This document shows, piece after piece, positions 8,155 to 16,572 of a stretch of 64,000 bases of DNA (positions within the stretch are counted from its first letter, which is position 1; every line of letters starts with the position of its first letter). The notes under the pieces are model-generated. The model made no database searches and had not been told where the DNA came from. It was given only the letters and a program-made list of their open reading frames with translations. The position numbers were made by a program, and so were the translations under genes. This DNA is from Desulfosporosinus sp. (GTDB lineage: Bacteria; Bacillota; Desulfitobacteriia; Desulfitobacteriales; Desulfitobacteriaceae): the NCBI GenBank assembly GCA_020692355.1, contig JAIMKP010000003.1:1-64000 (forward strand). The letters run 5' to 3'.

Positions 8155-9873
8155 TTAATCCTTCTTCTCTTCCCGTAAGGCCCGTTTTAGAACTTTGCCT
8201 ATGGCTGTCTTGGGCAACTCCTCCCGAAACTCGATCTCTACCGGAACTTTATAAGGCAAAAGGTGTTGACGGCAAAAAGCAAGGATCTCTGCCTGACTGG
8301 CTTCGGCACCCTCCCTGAGTACGATAAACGCCTTCACGCGCTCCCCTTTGTAGTCATCGGGCATCCCGAGCACAGAGGCCTCCCGCACGGCAGAATGATC
8401 GTACAGCACATCCTCGACCTCACGCGGATAGACGTTGAAGCCACCGGTAATAATCATGTCTTTTTTTCGATCCACAATGAAAAAATATCCCTCATCATCC
8501 CGATAGCCCAGATCGCCCGTGAAGAGCCACCCATCCCTCAAGGCGGCTGCCGTCTCTTGTGGGCGTTGATGGTAGCCCAGCATTAACTCCGGAGCCCGGA
8601 TAACCAGCTCACCCGTTTCACCGGAAGGAAGTTCGCGCTGTCCGGTTTCCACATCTCGGATCTGAATGGTTACATCCGGGAAAGGCAGACCAATACTGCC
8701 GGTTTTGTTCACTCCCCGGTAAGGGTTGGCGCACAGCGCTGTGACCGCTTCCGTCAAGCCGTAGCCCTCCATCAGACTGCTCCCGGTTAACTCCTCGAAA
8801 CGGCGCTTGACTTCCGGGGCCAGAGGAGCAGCCCCCACAAAGCAGCCCCGCAAGGAGGTGAGGGCATAGCGGGTCAGGCGCGGATGGTTGATCAGACCAA
8901 TGTACATGGTAGGAACTCCGGCAAAAAGCGTCGGCTGAAAACGATCGATCGCTTTCAACATGTCATCCACTGAAAAACGCGGAACGAGAACGGTTGCTGC
9001 CCCCGACATTAAGGGGGCATTCATGCAAACACTCATGCCAAAGCCATGAAAAATAGGCAACATGGTCAGAATGCTGTCGTCCCGGGTCATGCTCCCCCAA
9101 ACTGAACACTGCTTGGCATTGACAACCAACGCATAATGAGAAAGCATGACTCCTTTCGGCTTGCCGGTCGTCCCTCCGGTATAAATCAATACCGCGACAG
9201 TCTGATGCACATCCACTTTCGGAATCGAAACAAAACCATCCGTTTTCTCCAACTTCAGGTCAACGCGCTTATTCAAAAGTTCTGAAAACTTACCCGTCTC
9301 TGCTAACCGTGTTTTCCCTTCCGAGGACATCTTCTGACGCAAGGGATAGAGCACATTGAGCGGGAACGGCAGGAATTCCCGCAGCGAGGTGTAATACGTG
9401 TTCTTAAGCCACTCCTCCCCCGCCTCCCGACACACCTTGCGAACATTTTCCAGACGTACAACCAAAAGATCCAAGGCAATGGCCGTCTTGACTTGGCCAT
9501 CCCGCATAATATGTAAGAGTTCCGTCTCTGTACTCAAAGGATTGATCGGCACCACCGTTGCACCCAACCTGAGCAATGCGTAGTAACTCATCACGAATTG
9601 CGGGCAGTTGGGGAGGAGCAACGCCACCCGATCGCCCGGAACAACCCCTTCTCCCTGCAGCGCAGCGGCCAGTTTCTCAACGTATCCCCACAGCTCAGCA
9701 TAAGACAAGCGTTTCCCCATAAATACAAGGGCAACCCGCTGAGGAGCTTGTCGGACTGTTTGTTCCACCAAGTCATTTAAGCTTAATTCCGGGTAAGTCA
9801 AAGCCTTCGGTACTTCCTGATCATAATGCTCCAGCCAAGGCTTCTCTGCTCCATAAGCTGTAGAATTCACCAC
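8155..9873 (-). CDS. Long-chain acyl-CoA synthetase (AMP-forming)
   Basis: Activates a carboxylic acid to its CoA thioester via an acyl-adenylate. The 572-aa protein has the AMP-binding P-loop IYTGGTTGKPKG, the adenylate-binding block GYGLTEAV, the ATP-binding aspartate in GWLFTGDLGY, the hinge region VDRKKDMIITGGFNVYPREVED and the catalytic Lys region PKTAIGKVLKR at the C terminus. Start is the first of two consecutive GTG codons, 7 nt after GAGGGGGG. The FadR-like regulator lies 36 bp upstream on the same strand, and the dehydratase genes follow downstream, consistent with a fatty- or aryl-acid catabolic block. Confidence 0.92.
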   Translation of the reverse strand: MVNSTAYGAEKPWLEHYDQEVPKALTYPELSLNDLVEQTVRQAPQRVALVFMGKRLSYAELWGYVEKLAAALQGEGVVPGDRVALLLPNCPQFVMSYYALLRLGATVVPINPLSTETELLHIMRDGQVKTAIALDLLVVRLENVRKVCREAGEEWLKNTYYTSLREFLPFPLNVLYPLRQKMSSEGKTRLAETGKFSELLNKRVDLKLEKTDGFVSIPKVDVHQTVAVLIYTGGTTGKPKGVMLSHYALVVNAKQCSVWGSMTRDDSILTMLPIFHGFGMSVCMNAPLMSGAATVLVPRFSVDDMLKAIDRFQPTLFAGVPTMYIGLINHPRLTRYALTSLRGCFVGAAPLAPEVKRRFEELTGSSLMEGYGLTEAVTALCANPYRGVNKTGSIGLPFPDVTIQIRDVETGQRELPSGETGELVIRAPELMLGYHQRPQETAAALRDGWLFTGDLGYRDDEGYFFIVDRKKDMIITGGFNVYPREVEDVLYDHSAVREASVLGMPDDYKGERVKAFIVLREGAEASQAEILAFCRQHLLPYKVPVEIEFREELPKTAIGKVLKRALREEKKD

Positions 9874-9909
9874 CGTAATCCCCCCTCGTATAATGCTTTC
9901 TAACGCTTA

Positions 9910-10635
9910 TCAGCCCTTTCTTGTCCGAGAACTGTTAGCCAACATCGCCTTTAGCCCTCCTTTCAAATGCCTTGCCATTTCCCGCCCAGCTTCCTCTTCC
10001 TGCTGTTCTCGAATGACCGTGACAATGCGCCCATGTCCCTCCAGACAAAGCAAGCGTCTCTCGCGGGAAAGGTGCAGTACTTCTGCATATTTGTCCATCA
10101 CTTGCCACATCGTCGAAAGGATGGAAAAGAGAACGGGACTGTGCCCCATCTGTCCTACCGTCAAATGAAATTCCTTGTCCAAGGCCGTAAACGTGATAGC
10201 ATCATCCAAAGCACCTTCCATTCTGACCATCAATTCCGCTAAATGCGCCCCAGCTAACTCATCCTCCCGACGTGCGGCCATTTTCGCTAAATGTGTTTCC
10301 ACGATGAGAACGGCCTCATAGGTATCCTGCACAGACTCGTAATCCAACCCATCTTCCCACAACATCCTCTGGATCACCGCTTCCAGGCTGACCTCGCGTG
10401 CCGGATCGCGGACAAATACCCCCTCTCCCGCTCGCTTCTCAAGCACACGCATAAATTCCAGCACCCGTAAAGCCTCACGCAGTGAATTGCGGTTGACCCC
10501 CAGCTGCAGTGCCAGTTCCCGTTCCCCCGGCAATTGCTCTCCAGGCGCAAAATAGCCCTCATTCACCTTTTTGATCACCTGGGCTACAATATCTTCATAG
10601 AGATTTTTCTTCTTTATCGGCTCAAAATTTCCCAT
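9910..10635 (-). CDS. GntR-family regulator, FadR/FCD subfamily
   Basis: A 241-aa transcription factor. Residues 10-75 form the winged helix with LPGERELALQLGVNRNSLREALRVLE, and the rest is the all-helical FCD effector domain, with the metal-binding Asp and His residues implied by DKEFHLTVGQMGHS. FCD regulators sense small acids or acyl-CoAs. It directly precedes the acyl-CoA synthetase gene, which is its likely target. The ATG at 10635 is taken over the TTG one codon earlier; neither has a strong ribosome site. Confidence 0.88.
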   Translation of the reverse strand: MGNFEPIKKKNLYEDIVAQVIKKVNEGYFAPGEQLPGERELALQLGVNRNSLREALRVLEFMRVLEKRAGEGVFVRDPAREVSLEAVIQRMLWEDGLDYESVQDTYEAVLIVETHLAKMAARREDELAGAHLAELMVRMEGALDDAITFTALDKEFHLTVGQMGHSPVLFSILSTMWQVMDKYAEVLHLSRERRLLCLEGHGRIVTVIREQQEEEAGREMARHLKGGLKAMLANSSRTRKG

Positions 10636-10736
10636 CAATTATCTGTCCCGGTTGCTCCGGATGACCGGGGTCTTCCCTCCTTTAGCAGAACTTTTTTAAC
10701 AAGAAAATACCTAGAAGCGTTACGAAAACTTGCCGC

Positions 10737-10772
10737 GTGGCTGCAGAGATACTTTGCCGGTATCCCTGCAGC
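10737..10772 (-). terminator. Strong hairpin after the penicillin acylase gene
   Basis: GGCTGCAG plus GATAC pair with GGTATC plus CTGCAGCC, a stem of about 14 bp with one mismatch and a six-base loop. On the minus strand it lies 20 bp beyond the penicillin acylase stop and is followed by a short T-containing stretch, so it is a probable terminator for that gene. Confidence 0.6.
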
Positions 10773-10792
10773 CATATTGCTTGTCTAACAGG

Positions 10793-13201
10793 TTACTTTT
10801 CTTTGGGAACGAGATGCAGTAAAGTCTTAGCCCTTTGATAGTCTTTCTCTTCTAGACTGGTCGTATGATACTGACCCGTTGTCCATGCTTGTACCTGGTC
10901 CGCATACCAGGGACTCAACACCTGCCCGGACTGGCCCGGCCCCACGATGCTAGCACTTTTACTCATATCGGCTACGTCAACCACAGTGCGCCAAGGCGCT
11001 GCATGATCCACTTCACCGGTTGCTTTATTTCCTGCGGCTGCTACAGTCAGTGCACTTCCACCCATGGGCTTAGTAACAGGATTGAATAAAAGGTTGAGCG
11101 GCTTAACCGCAGCAAGTGGATGGGCAAACGTCACTTTGTGAAATCCCCCCCAATTCCATTGGCTGGGCTTGTTTCCCTGCAAGGTAACAATTCCGTCGAT
11201 GGTTGCCTGAAATGAGATTCGGGTTACCTCTGCCAATCCCCCTTTTTCTTTGATCCACGGCCCTGGATTCCCCTGAGCAGCATGACGCAATAGCTGATCA
11301 ACCACCTGGCCCTTTCCCTCAAACAATTTATACATTTTGGGATCGATCACTTTCCCGAACAGGTAATCAGGCAGCTGCTCCATCCACTGATGGAACACAA
11401 ACGGCGCACCAAGATTCGTCCGGTCCACAAAATCCCACTGCTTGAGCAAATTGAGGGCTTCCAGATCAACCGGCCGGAGTACTGACTTCTGCGCTTCCAG
11501 TTGCTTTAACAATATCGGTACAAATTCTTCCGCTTGCATGCTCTTCTGGTCAAACTGCAAATTTTTCAGATCTTCAACTGATAGAATTTGTTTACTCGTA
11601 AGAACCTGACGAATCCTAGCTTCCCGATACGGTTGAGCCCACACGTTGGAAATATGATAGGGATAACGATCATCCACCACCTTATTATTGGCAGTGGCAA
11701 TGAATCCTTCCTCCGGATTTACCACCGTTGGCAGTTGCTCCCAGGGAATAAAGCCTTGCCACTCATATTCATCCGTCCAACCGGGTACGGGAACTATGCT
11801 ATCCCCTTTTTTCCGGATGGGTATCAATCCATTAGCCCGGTAGGCAATCGTACCATCCTGTGAGGCAAAAACAAAGTTCTGAGCAGGCGTATGGAAATAC
11901 GTCAGCGCTTGTTTGAACTCCTCCCAATTTTTTGCTTGGTCAAATCGCAAAACTCCCTCCAGTTCTGGCGATGGATCGAACGCCGTCCAACGCAACGCCA
12001 GTGCTGTATCTGCTTTGTTGTCATATGCAAATTCAGAGATAAGCGGGCCATGCCGCGTTATTTTCACTTCATAGGGAATGGGTTGACTGTTTTTTACTTG
12101 AATCTCCTCTTTAACAACCTTAACCGGTTCCCATTTCCCCATGTATTCAAATTCGTTCTCATTCTGAGGGTTTCTCTTCTCAATATACAAATCTTGGACA
12201 TCCGGTCCTACATTGGTAACTCCCCAGGCAATATCACGGTTATGTCCTACGATGATGCCAGGTATTCCGGCAAAAATGACACCACTTACATCCGTATCCG
12301 GCGATTTCAGGTGTACTTCATACCAGATCGATGGGGTAGCAAGGCCAAGATGGGGATCATTGGCCAGCATCGGCTTACCCGACGCACTTTTCGCACCCGA
12401 CACTACCCAGTTATTGCTTCCGTTCGCTTCATTAGGGATGACGACCGACGAAAAGCTCGTCGCCACATCGATTTTATTCGCCTTCAAGGTTTGTACAATG
12501 GTAGGTGCATTTTCCGGATAGGAAGGAAAGAGATCGAAGGCCTTCTCTTGGTCAAACTTTTGCACTAGATAATAACGAAAAGCTTGCCCTTCCCAGTGTC
12601 CCCCTAAATCATAAGCCATATATTTCCCAATCGTCAGAGAATCAATCGGGTTCCACGGCTTCGGCTGATAGCCTAGAATGCGAAACTCAATCGGCAAGTT
12701 CGCCCCTTTTTCCGCCGCCTGAATATAGGCATTCACACCTTGGGCATACCAGTCCAGCACTTGTTTAGCTTCCGGAGAATATATAGCGAGAGAAGCCTCA
12801 GCGGCTCGTCTTAACCCCAACGTGCGAAAGAATTTATCCCGCTCAATCGTCTTGTCCCCAATCACCTCGCTCAACTGTCCGGACGCCTGCCGCCTGCTGA
12901 GATCCATTTGAAAAAGACGGTCCTGAGCCACAACATATCCTTGCGCAAGATAGAGATCATGCTGATTTTGGGCCTCAATATGCGGAACTCCGACAGCATC
13001 TCGCCAAACCGATACCGCTTGATTCAGACCATCCAGAACCAGTTCCCCTTTGGTCATTGGCAAGCTCTTCTCTAATACCCAATACCCATAGGTTAGTATA
13101 GATCCTGAGAGAAGCACCAAAATAGCCAATCCAATGAGTGGGATTCTCCACCCTCTGCCTTTCTGCCAGCGCGTTTTCCTGGAAATTATGGGTGTACTCA
13201 T
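10793..13201 (-). CDS. Penicillin acylase family protein (Ntn hydrolase, exported)
   Basis: An 802-aa precursor of the penicillin amidase family, which cleaves amide bonds (beta-lactams, acyl-homoserine lactones or other acylamides) after autocatalytic splitting into alpha and beta chains. A positively charged start and a hydrophobic stretch (residues about 18-40) act as export signal or anchor. The alpha-chain motif AQGYVVAQDRLFQMD is present, and the nucleophile Ser opening the beta chain is in ANGSNNWVVSG near residue 265, followed by LANDPHLGL. ATG 13201 is chosen because a GGGGGA site precedes it; the upstream Met codons would extend into promoter sequence. Monocistronic. Confidence 0.9.
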   Translation of the reverse strand: MSTPIISRKTRWQKGRGWRIPLIGLAILVLLSGSILTYGYWVLEKSLPMTKGELVLDGLNQAVSVWRDAVGVPHIEAQNQHDLYLAQGYVVAQDRLFQMDLSRRQASGQLSEVIGDKTIERDKFFRTLGLRRAAEASLAIYSPEAKQVLDWYAQGVNAYIQAAEKGANLPIEFRILGYQPKPWNPIDSLTIGKYMAYDLGGHWEGQAFRYYLVQKFDQEKAFDLFPSYPENAPTIVQTLKANKIDVATSFSSVVIPNEANGSNNWVVSGAKSASGKPMLANDPHLGLATPSIWYEVHLKSPDTDVSGVIFAGIPGIIVGHNRDIAWGVTNVGPDVQDLYIEKRNPQNENEFEYMGKWEPVKVVKEEIQVKNSQPIPYEVKITRHGPLISEFAYDNKADTALALRWTAFDPSPELEGVLRFDQAKNWEEFKQALTYFHTPAQNFVFASQDGTIAYRANGLIPIRKKGDSIVPVPGWTDEYEWQGFIPWEQLPTVVNPEEGFIATANNKVVDDRYPYHISNVWAQPYREARIRQVLTSKQILSVEDLKNLQFDQKSMQAEEFVPILLKQLEAQKSVLRPVDLEALNLLKQWDFVDRTNLGAPFVFHQWMEQLPDYLFGKVIDPKMYKLFEGKGQVVDQLLRHAAQGNPGPWIKEKGGLAEVTRISFQATIDGIVTLQGNKPSQWNWGGFHKVTFAHPLAAVKPLNLLFNPVTKPMGGSALTVAAAGNKATGEVDHAAPWRTVVDVADMSKSASIVGPGQSGQVLSPWYADQVQAWTTGQYHTTSLEEKDYQRAKTLLHLVPKEK

Positions 13202-13326
13202 CACATTATCCCCCATTCTAAAAGGTACTTGACTCTTGCTTATCGCCTTATGTAGCACTTCCGGGGCTTAACAAATCGCTGAATCAAGGCAACCGGTATG
13301 CTGGTTCAACCATCCCTTTTATCTGA

Positions 13327-13355
13327 AAATTAACATAGTTCTTACTACCTGTCAA
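13327..13355 (-). promoter_or_regulatory. Putative promoter of the penicillin acylase gene
   Basis: Minus strand TTGACA, 17-nt spacer, TAATTT. The -35 is perfect and the spacing ideal; it lies about 125 bp upstream of the chosen start codon. The remaining 13360-13542 stretch has no convincing gene; a short palindrome CGGATATATCCG lies at about 13507. Confidence 0.55.
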
Positions 13356-13551
13356 TGACTTTTCAGCCTCCGCCTCGGCGCTCACGACCAGCGCCGGGCA
13401 GCGCGTAACAGTAGCAATTATCGAGGCCACGATCGTGTGCAAGGGTTGCAATAGGTGTATAAATCTTTCTGCTACAGTGCAAAGTAGCACTAGATATTAA
13501 GTCCCACGGATATATCCGAGGGCATCCCCCCGCGCATGATCAGTGGAAGGA

Positions 13552-15237
13552 ATGATAACCATTCAGAACGACACTACGCCCCGGAGAAAAATGGAACGCA
13601 CTTACGAGCATCTTAGCCCTTTTGAACTCAAGGACAAATTAATCAGCCTCGCCCATAAACATGGAGATACCAGTCTTTGGGCGATGCTCAATGCCGGAAG
13701 AGGCAACCCCAACTGGATTGCGGCAACACCACGGGAAGCATTCTTTACCCTGGGCCACTTTGCCATGGAGGAAACCCGCAGCGTATGGCAAGATAACGAC
13801 CTCGCCGGCATGCCAAAGCAAGCAGGGATTGCCGCACGTCTAGAGGCTTACCTTGCAAAGCATCACGACGCACCGGGAGTTGATTTTCTCAAGGCCATCC
13901 TCAATTATGGTGTAACAAGTTTGGGATTTAACCGCGATGCCTGGATCCATGAACTTGTGGACGGGATCGTCGGGGATAACTACCCTGTACCGGATCGCAT
14001 GCTCGTACACCTTGAACAGGTTGTTCACGCTTATCTCATTCAGGAAATGTGTGATAACGTTTCACCCCCGGGCAAATTCCATTTATTCGCTGTTGAAGGC
14101 GGCACGGCTGCCATGTGTTACATTTTCGATTCCCTGATGGCGAATCATTTACTGACCGTTGGGGATAAGATTGCCCTTATGGTGCCCACCTTTACCCCTT
14201 ATCTCGAGATTCCGCATTTATCACGCTATCAGTTTGAAGTCATTCGCATCAACGCCAGTGAAATGGATGAACAAGGTATCCCAACTTGGCAATATCCGAA
14301 CTCGGAGATTGATAAACTAACTGATCCCAGCATCAAAGCTTTATTTGTTGTTAATCCTAGCAATCCACCCTCTGTAGCCATAAACACTGAAGCGAAAGAG
14401 CATCTAATCGATGTTATTAAAAAACATCATCCGAAATTAATGATCATTACGGATGATGTGTACGGCACGTTTGTCAATCACTTCCGGTCATTCATGGCTG
14501 ATTTACCCTTCAACACGCTCGGAGTATACTCATTCTCCAAGTATTTTGGGTCTACGGGTTGGCGTCTGGGAGTGATCGCCATTCATGAACACAATATCTT
14601 TGATCAATGGCTGCAAGAACTACCGCGCGAGAGCGTGGAAACACTGACTGAGCGCTATGGAACCATTACTTTGCATCCCGAACACCTTCGTTTTATCGAT
14701 CGCATAGTGGCCGACAGTCGTCAAGTCGCGTTAAATCATACGGCAGGTTTATCAACACCTCAGCAAGTACAAATGGGTCTTTTTGCGCTTTTTGCGTTGC
14801 TTGATCAGGAGAACCGTTATAAAAAATTAACCCAGCGAATTTGTCACCATCGGCAAAAATTATTGTACGCTGGCTTCGGACTTGAGTTGCGAACGGATGT
14901 ATATGACGCCGCGTACTACAGTCAAATTGATCTATTAGTATGGGCAAAAATGAAATACGGTGACGAATTCGGAGAATACCTACAGGAAAACTACGAGCCC
15001 ACCGACATCCTTTTTCGTTTAGCCGAGGAATCTTCCATTGTGCTCCTAAACGGCGGCGGTTTTGGCGGTCCGGAGTGGTCCATTCGCACCTCTCTGGCTA
15101 ACTTGGATGACGAAGCTTATCGCCGCATTGGTGAAACCGTCCAGAAGACTTTTGAAGAGTATGTCACCACATCAGCTCCCTATAGCAAGATTCTAACCAG
15201 AGTACCTACGCGAACGACAAAAAACGACAGACCTTAA
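13552..15237 (+). CDS. aspD: Aspartate 4-decarboxylase / aspartate aminotransferase
   Basis: PLP-dependent fold-type I enzyme that beta-decarboxylates aspartate to alanine. About 561 aa, which is the long length typical of AspD rather than of the 400-aa aminotransferases. NAGRGNPNW near the N terminus, VVNPSNPPSVA, ITDDVYGTF and the Schiff-base lysine in SFSKYFGSTGWRLG are visible. Start is uncertain: GTG 13543, ATG 13552 and ATG 13591 (GGAG 4 nt ahead) are all possible. Aspartate decarboxylation can drive an aspartate-alanine antiport for energy, but no antiporter gene is adjacent. A rearranged copy of two of its segments follows directly downstream. Confidence 0.9.
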   Translation: MITIQNDTTPRRKMERTYEHLSPFELKDKLISLAHKHGDTSLWAMLNAGRGNPNWIAATPREAFFTLGHFAMEETRSVWQDNDLAGMPKQAGIAARLEAYLAKHHDAPGVDFLKAILNYGVTSLGFNRDAWIHELVDGIVGDNYPVPDRMLVHLEQVVHAYLIQEMCDNVSPPGKFHLFAVEGGTAAMCYIFDSLMANHLLTVGDKIALMVPTFTPYLEIPHLSRYQFEVIRINASEMDEQGIPTWQYPNSEIDKLTDPSIKALFVVNPSNPPSVAINTEAKEHLIDVIKKHHPKLMIITDDVYGTFVNHFRSFMADLPFNTLGVYSFSKYFGSTGWRLGVIAIHEHNIFDQWLQELPRESVETLTERYGTITLHPEHLRFIDRIVADSRQVALNHTAGLSTPQQVQMGLFALFALLDQENRYKKLTQRICHHRQKLLYAGFGLELRTDVYDAAYYSQIDLLVWAKMKYGDEFGEYLQENYEPTDILFRLAEESSIVLLNGGGFGGPEWSIRTSLANLDDEAYRRIGETVQKTFEEYVTTSAPYSKILTRVPTRTTKNDRP

Positions 15238-15249
15238 CCATGTTCTGCC

Positions 15250-15345
15250 GCGTAAAAGTCGTTCGCATCAACACCAGTGAAAACTACCGCACGAGAGCGT
15301 GGAAACACTGACCGAACGCTGTGGAACCATTGCTTTGCATCCTGA
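15250..15345 (+). pseudogene. Shuffled duplicate fragment of aspD
   Basis: Two pieces of aspD recur here, fused: GTCRTTCGCATCAACRCCAGTGAAA (as at about 14240-14264) runs straight into AACTACCGC followed by the segment encoding the RESVETLTERYGTI region (as at about 14620-14685). Several point differences separate the copies, so it is an old tandem duplication with an internal deletion of about 350 bp. No ORF is maintained. Confidence 0.8.
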
Positions 15346-15388
15346 TTCTTTATATTAGAATCATTTCACCATATTTCAAATATATCTT

Positions 15389-16135
15389 TCAATTTAATTG
15401 GGCTAAATCAGTAAATACTTTTGAGGCTATGGCCTCATCCTCACCAAGGATATACATTTCCGGCTTAGCAAACATTCCTTGTTCATTTAACACATAGCTC
15501 ACAATGGTTTCCGTCTCAGGGGTAACTATCCAATATTCCTTGACGCCTGCTCGTTCGAACTGGCTTACCTTTATCCAATCGTAAGACTCCCACTTCTACA
15601 AGTGGGAGTGGGTCCCCCGTACTCTGCTTCGGTGACGATAGTCTCCAGTGGAGAGTATCGCCGAGCCGCCTTTCCCAATAGAAACACTTAGCGGCGACGG
15701 AGGTAGACTCCCCCACCGAAGTCTCGATGTTCAGCTTGAGCTGAACGAGTTCACTATATTATCCCGTTTCGCAGAACTCTTGGAAACAATTTCAACCAGG
15801 AAAATTGGAGCCCCGCTTTAACCATTTTTATCCAATCTGCTCTTGTCGCAGATAACCGCCAAATCAGGTTCAACAATATTTTTGTTCTTCTTCTCGTCAG
15901 ACTCTACATTTTCCATCGGCAGTCTAACCGTAAATGGAGCCGCAAAAACTCTACACTCCTTATCCAAAAAATGGTTGGATAGAATGCGACTCAAATTCAT
16001 CGAGATAGTTTGGTGAACAGGTGAAGGGGTGGCCTGATTATAGGCAATACCATCAATAATTTCCCATCGTTCATCGTCCGGCCAATTCAAATAATCTTCA
16101 TAAGTATATTCTCTTTGTTCGTTAGGTAACGGCAT
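15389..16135 (-). pseudogene. Uma2-family (DUF820) nuclease gene, interrupted by a mobile element
   Basis: The N-terminal part (from ATG 16135) has YTYEDYLNWPDDERWEIIDG and the PDLAVICD block of Uma2 proteins. An in-frame TAA interrupts it after DKNG, but the frame continues with GAPIFLVEIVSKSSAKRDNI. At 15754 a 180-bp element begins; after it the same frame resumes with IKVSQFERAGVKEYWIV and ends at TGA 15389. Joining the two flanks gives AKRDNIIKVSQFERAGVKEYW, a normal Uma2 core. So this gene was hit first or later by a nonsense mutation and by a clean insertion. Function of the family is uncertain (PD-(D/E)XK-like fold). Confidence 0.85.
15575..15754 (-). mobile_element. IS200/IS605-like non-coding element, copy A (180 bp)
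   Basis: On its own strand it begins GTGAACTCGTTC, has a left-end hairpin GTTCAGCT-CA-AGCTGAAC, an internal hairpin CGATACTCTCCACTGGAG..., and a right-end hairpin ACTCCCACTT-GTAG-AAGTGGGAGT followed by CTTACGATTGG. Subterminal palindromes without terminal inverted repeats or target duplication are the IS200/IS605 pattern. The ends are fixed because removing exactly this stretch restores the surrounding Uma2 reading frame. It has no transposase and must have been moved in trans. Confidence 0.85.
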
Positions 16136-16170
16136 TGTTTTACCACCTTTCCCATCGGATTATGTGTGGA

Positions 16171-16266
16171 GTCTAATTCAGGATTAGTCTTTGCTGTTGA
16201 CGGTGAGGTTATTTCAATGATCAGTTCTGGAAAACCCCAACTTGGTGCCTCTCCTGCCGGAGACAT
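16171..16266 (-). pseudogene. Second Uma2 fragment
   Basis: The minus strand encodes MSPAGEAPSWGFPELIIEI followed by TSPSTAKTNPELD, the conserved catalytic block of Uma2 proteins (compare ELIIEITSPSTAK in the family). Neither the N-terminal nor the C-terminal part is attached in frame. With the neighbouring broken Uma2 gene this suggests that a small array of such genes has decayed. The rest of 16270-16570 holds no gene I can support. Confidence 0.7.
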
Positions 16267-16572
16267 GATCACCCAGGAGAGCAGGTCAATGCATCGTATC
16301 GTCCAGGATAAAAGCGGACTTGTCAGCAAGTTCTTTTTCCGGATTCACCAAATGTTGAAACTGTTTAATCATCACGGATAGGAGGGATCTCCACGGCATT
16401 TTCGATCGATACTTAATTATACCAAAAAACCAATGTTCATGCGGATTTTTCTTGTCTCATTGTTTACTCATCATGGTAGATGCCAAACTGTCCGATATCG
16501 TAGATTACGCCATCTCTTCGTCAACCCATCCGAAAAATATGCCTTTCCTCTTGTCGAGTCAATGCGGGCCTC

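Noticed and set aside
11891-12568. 225-codon plus-strand ORF
   Set aside because: Lies wholly antisense to the penicillin acylase gene, no ribosome site and no recognisable motif.
13284-13490. 68-codon minus-strand ORF
   Set aside because: Overlaps the probable promoter of the penicillin acylase gene and has no ribosome site or family motif.
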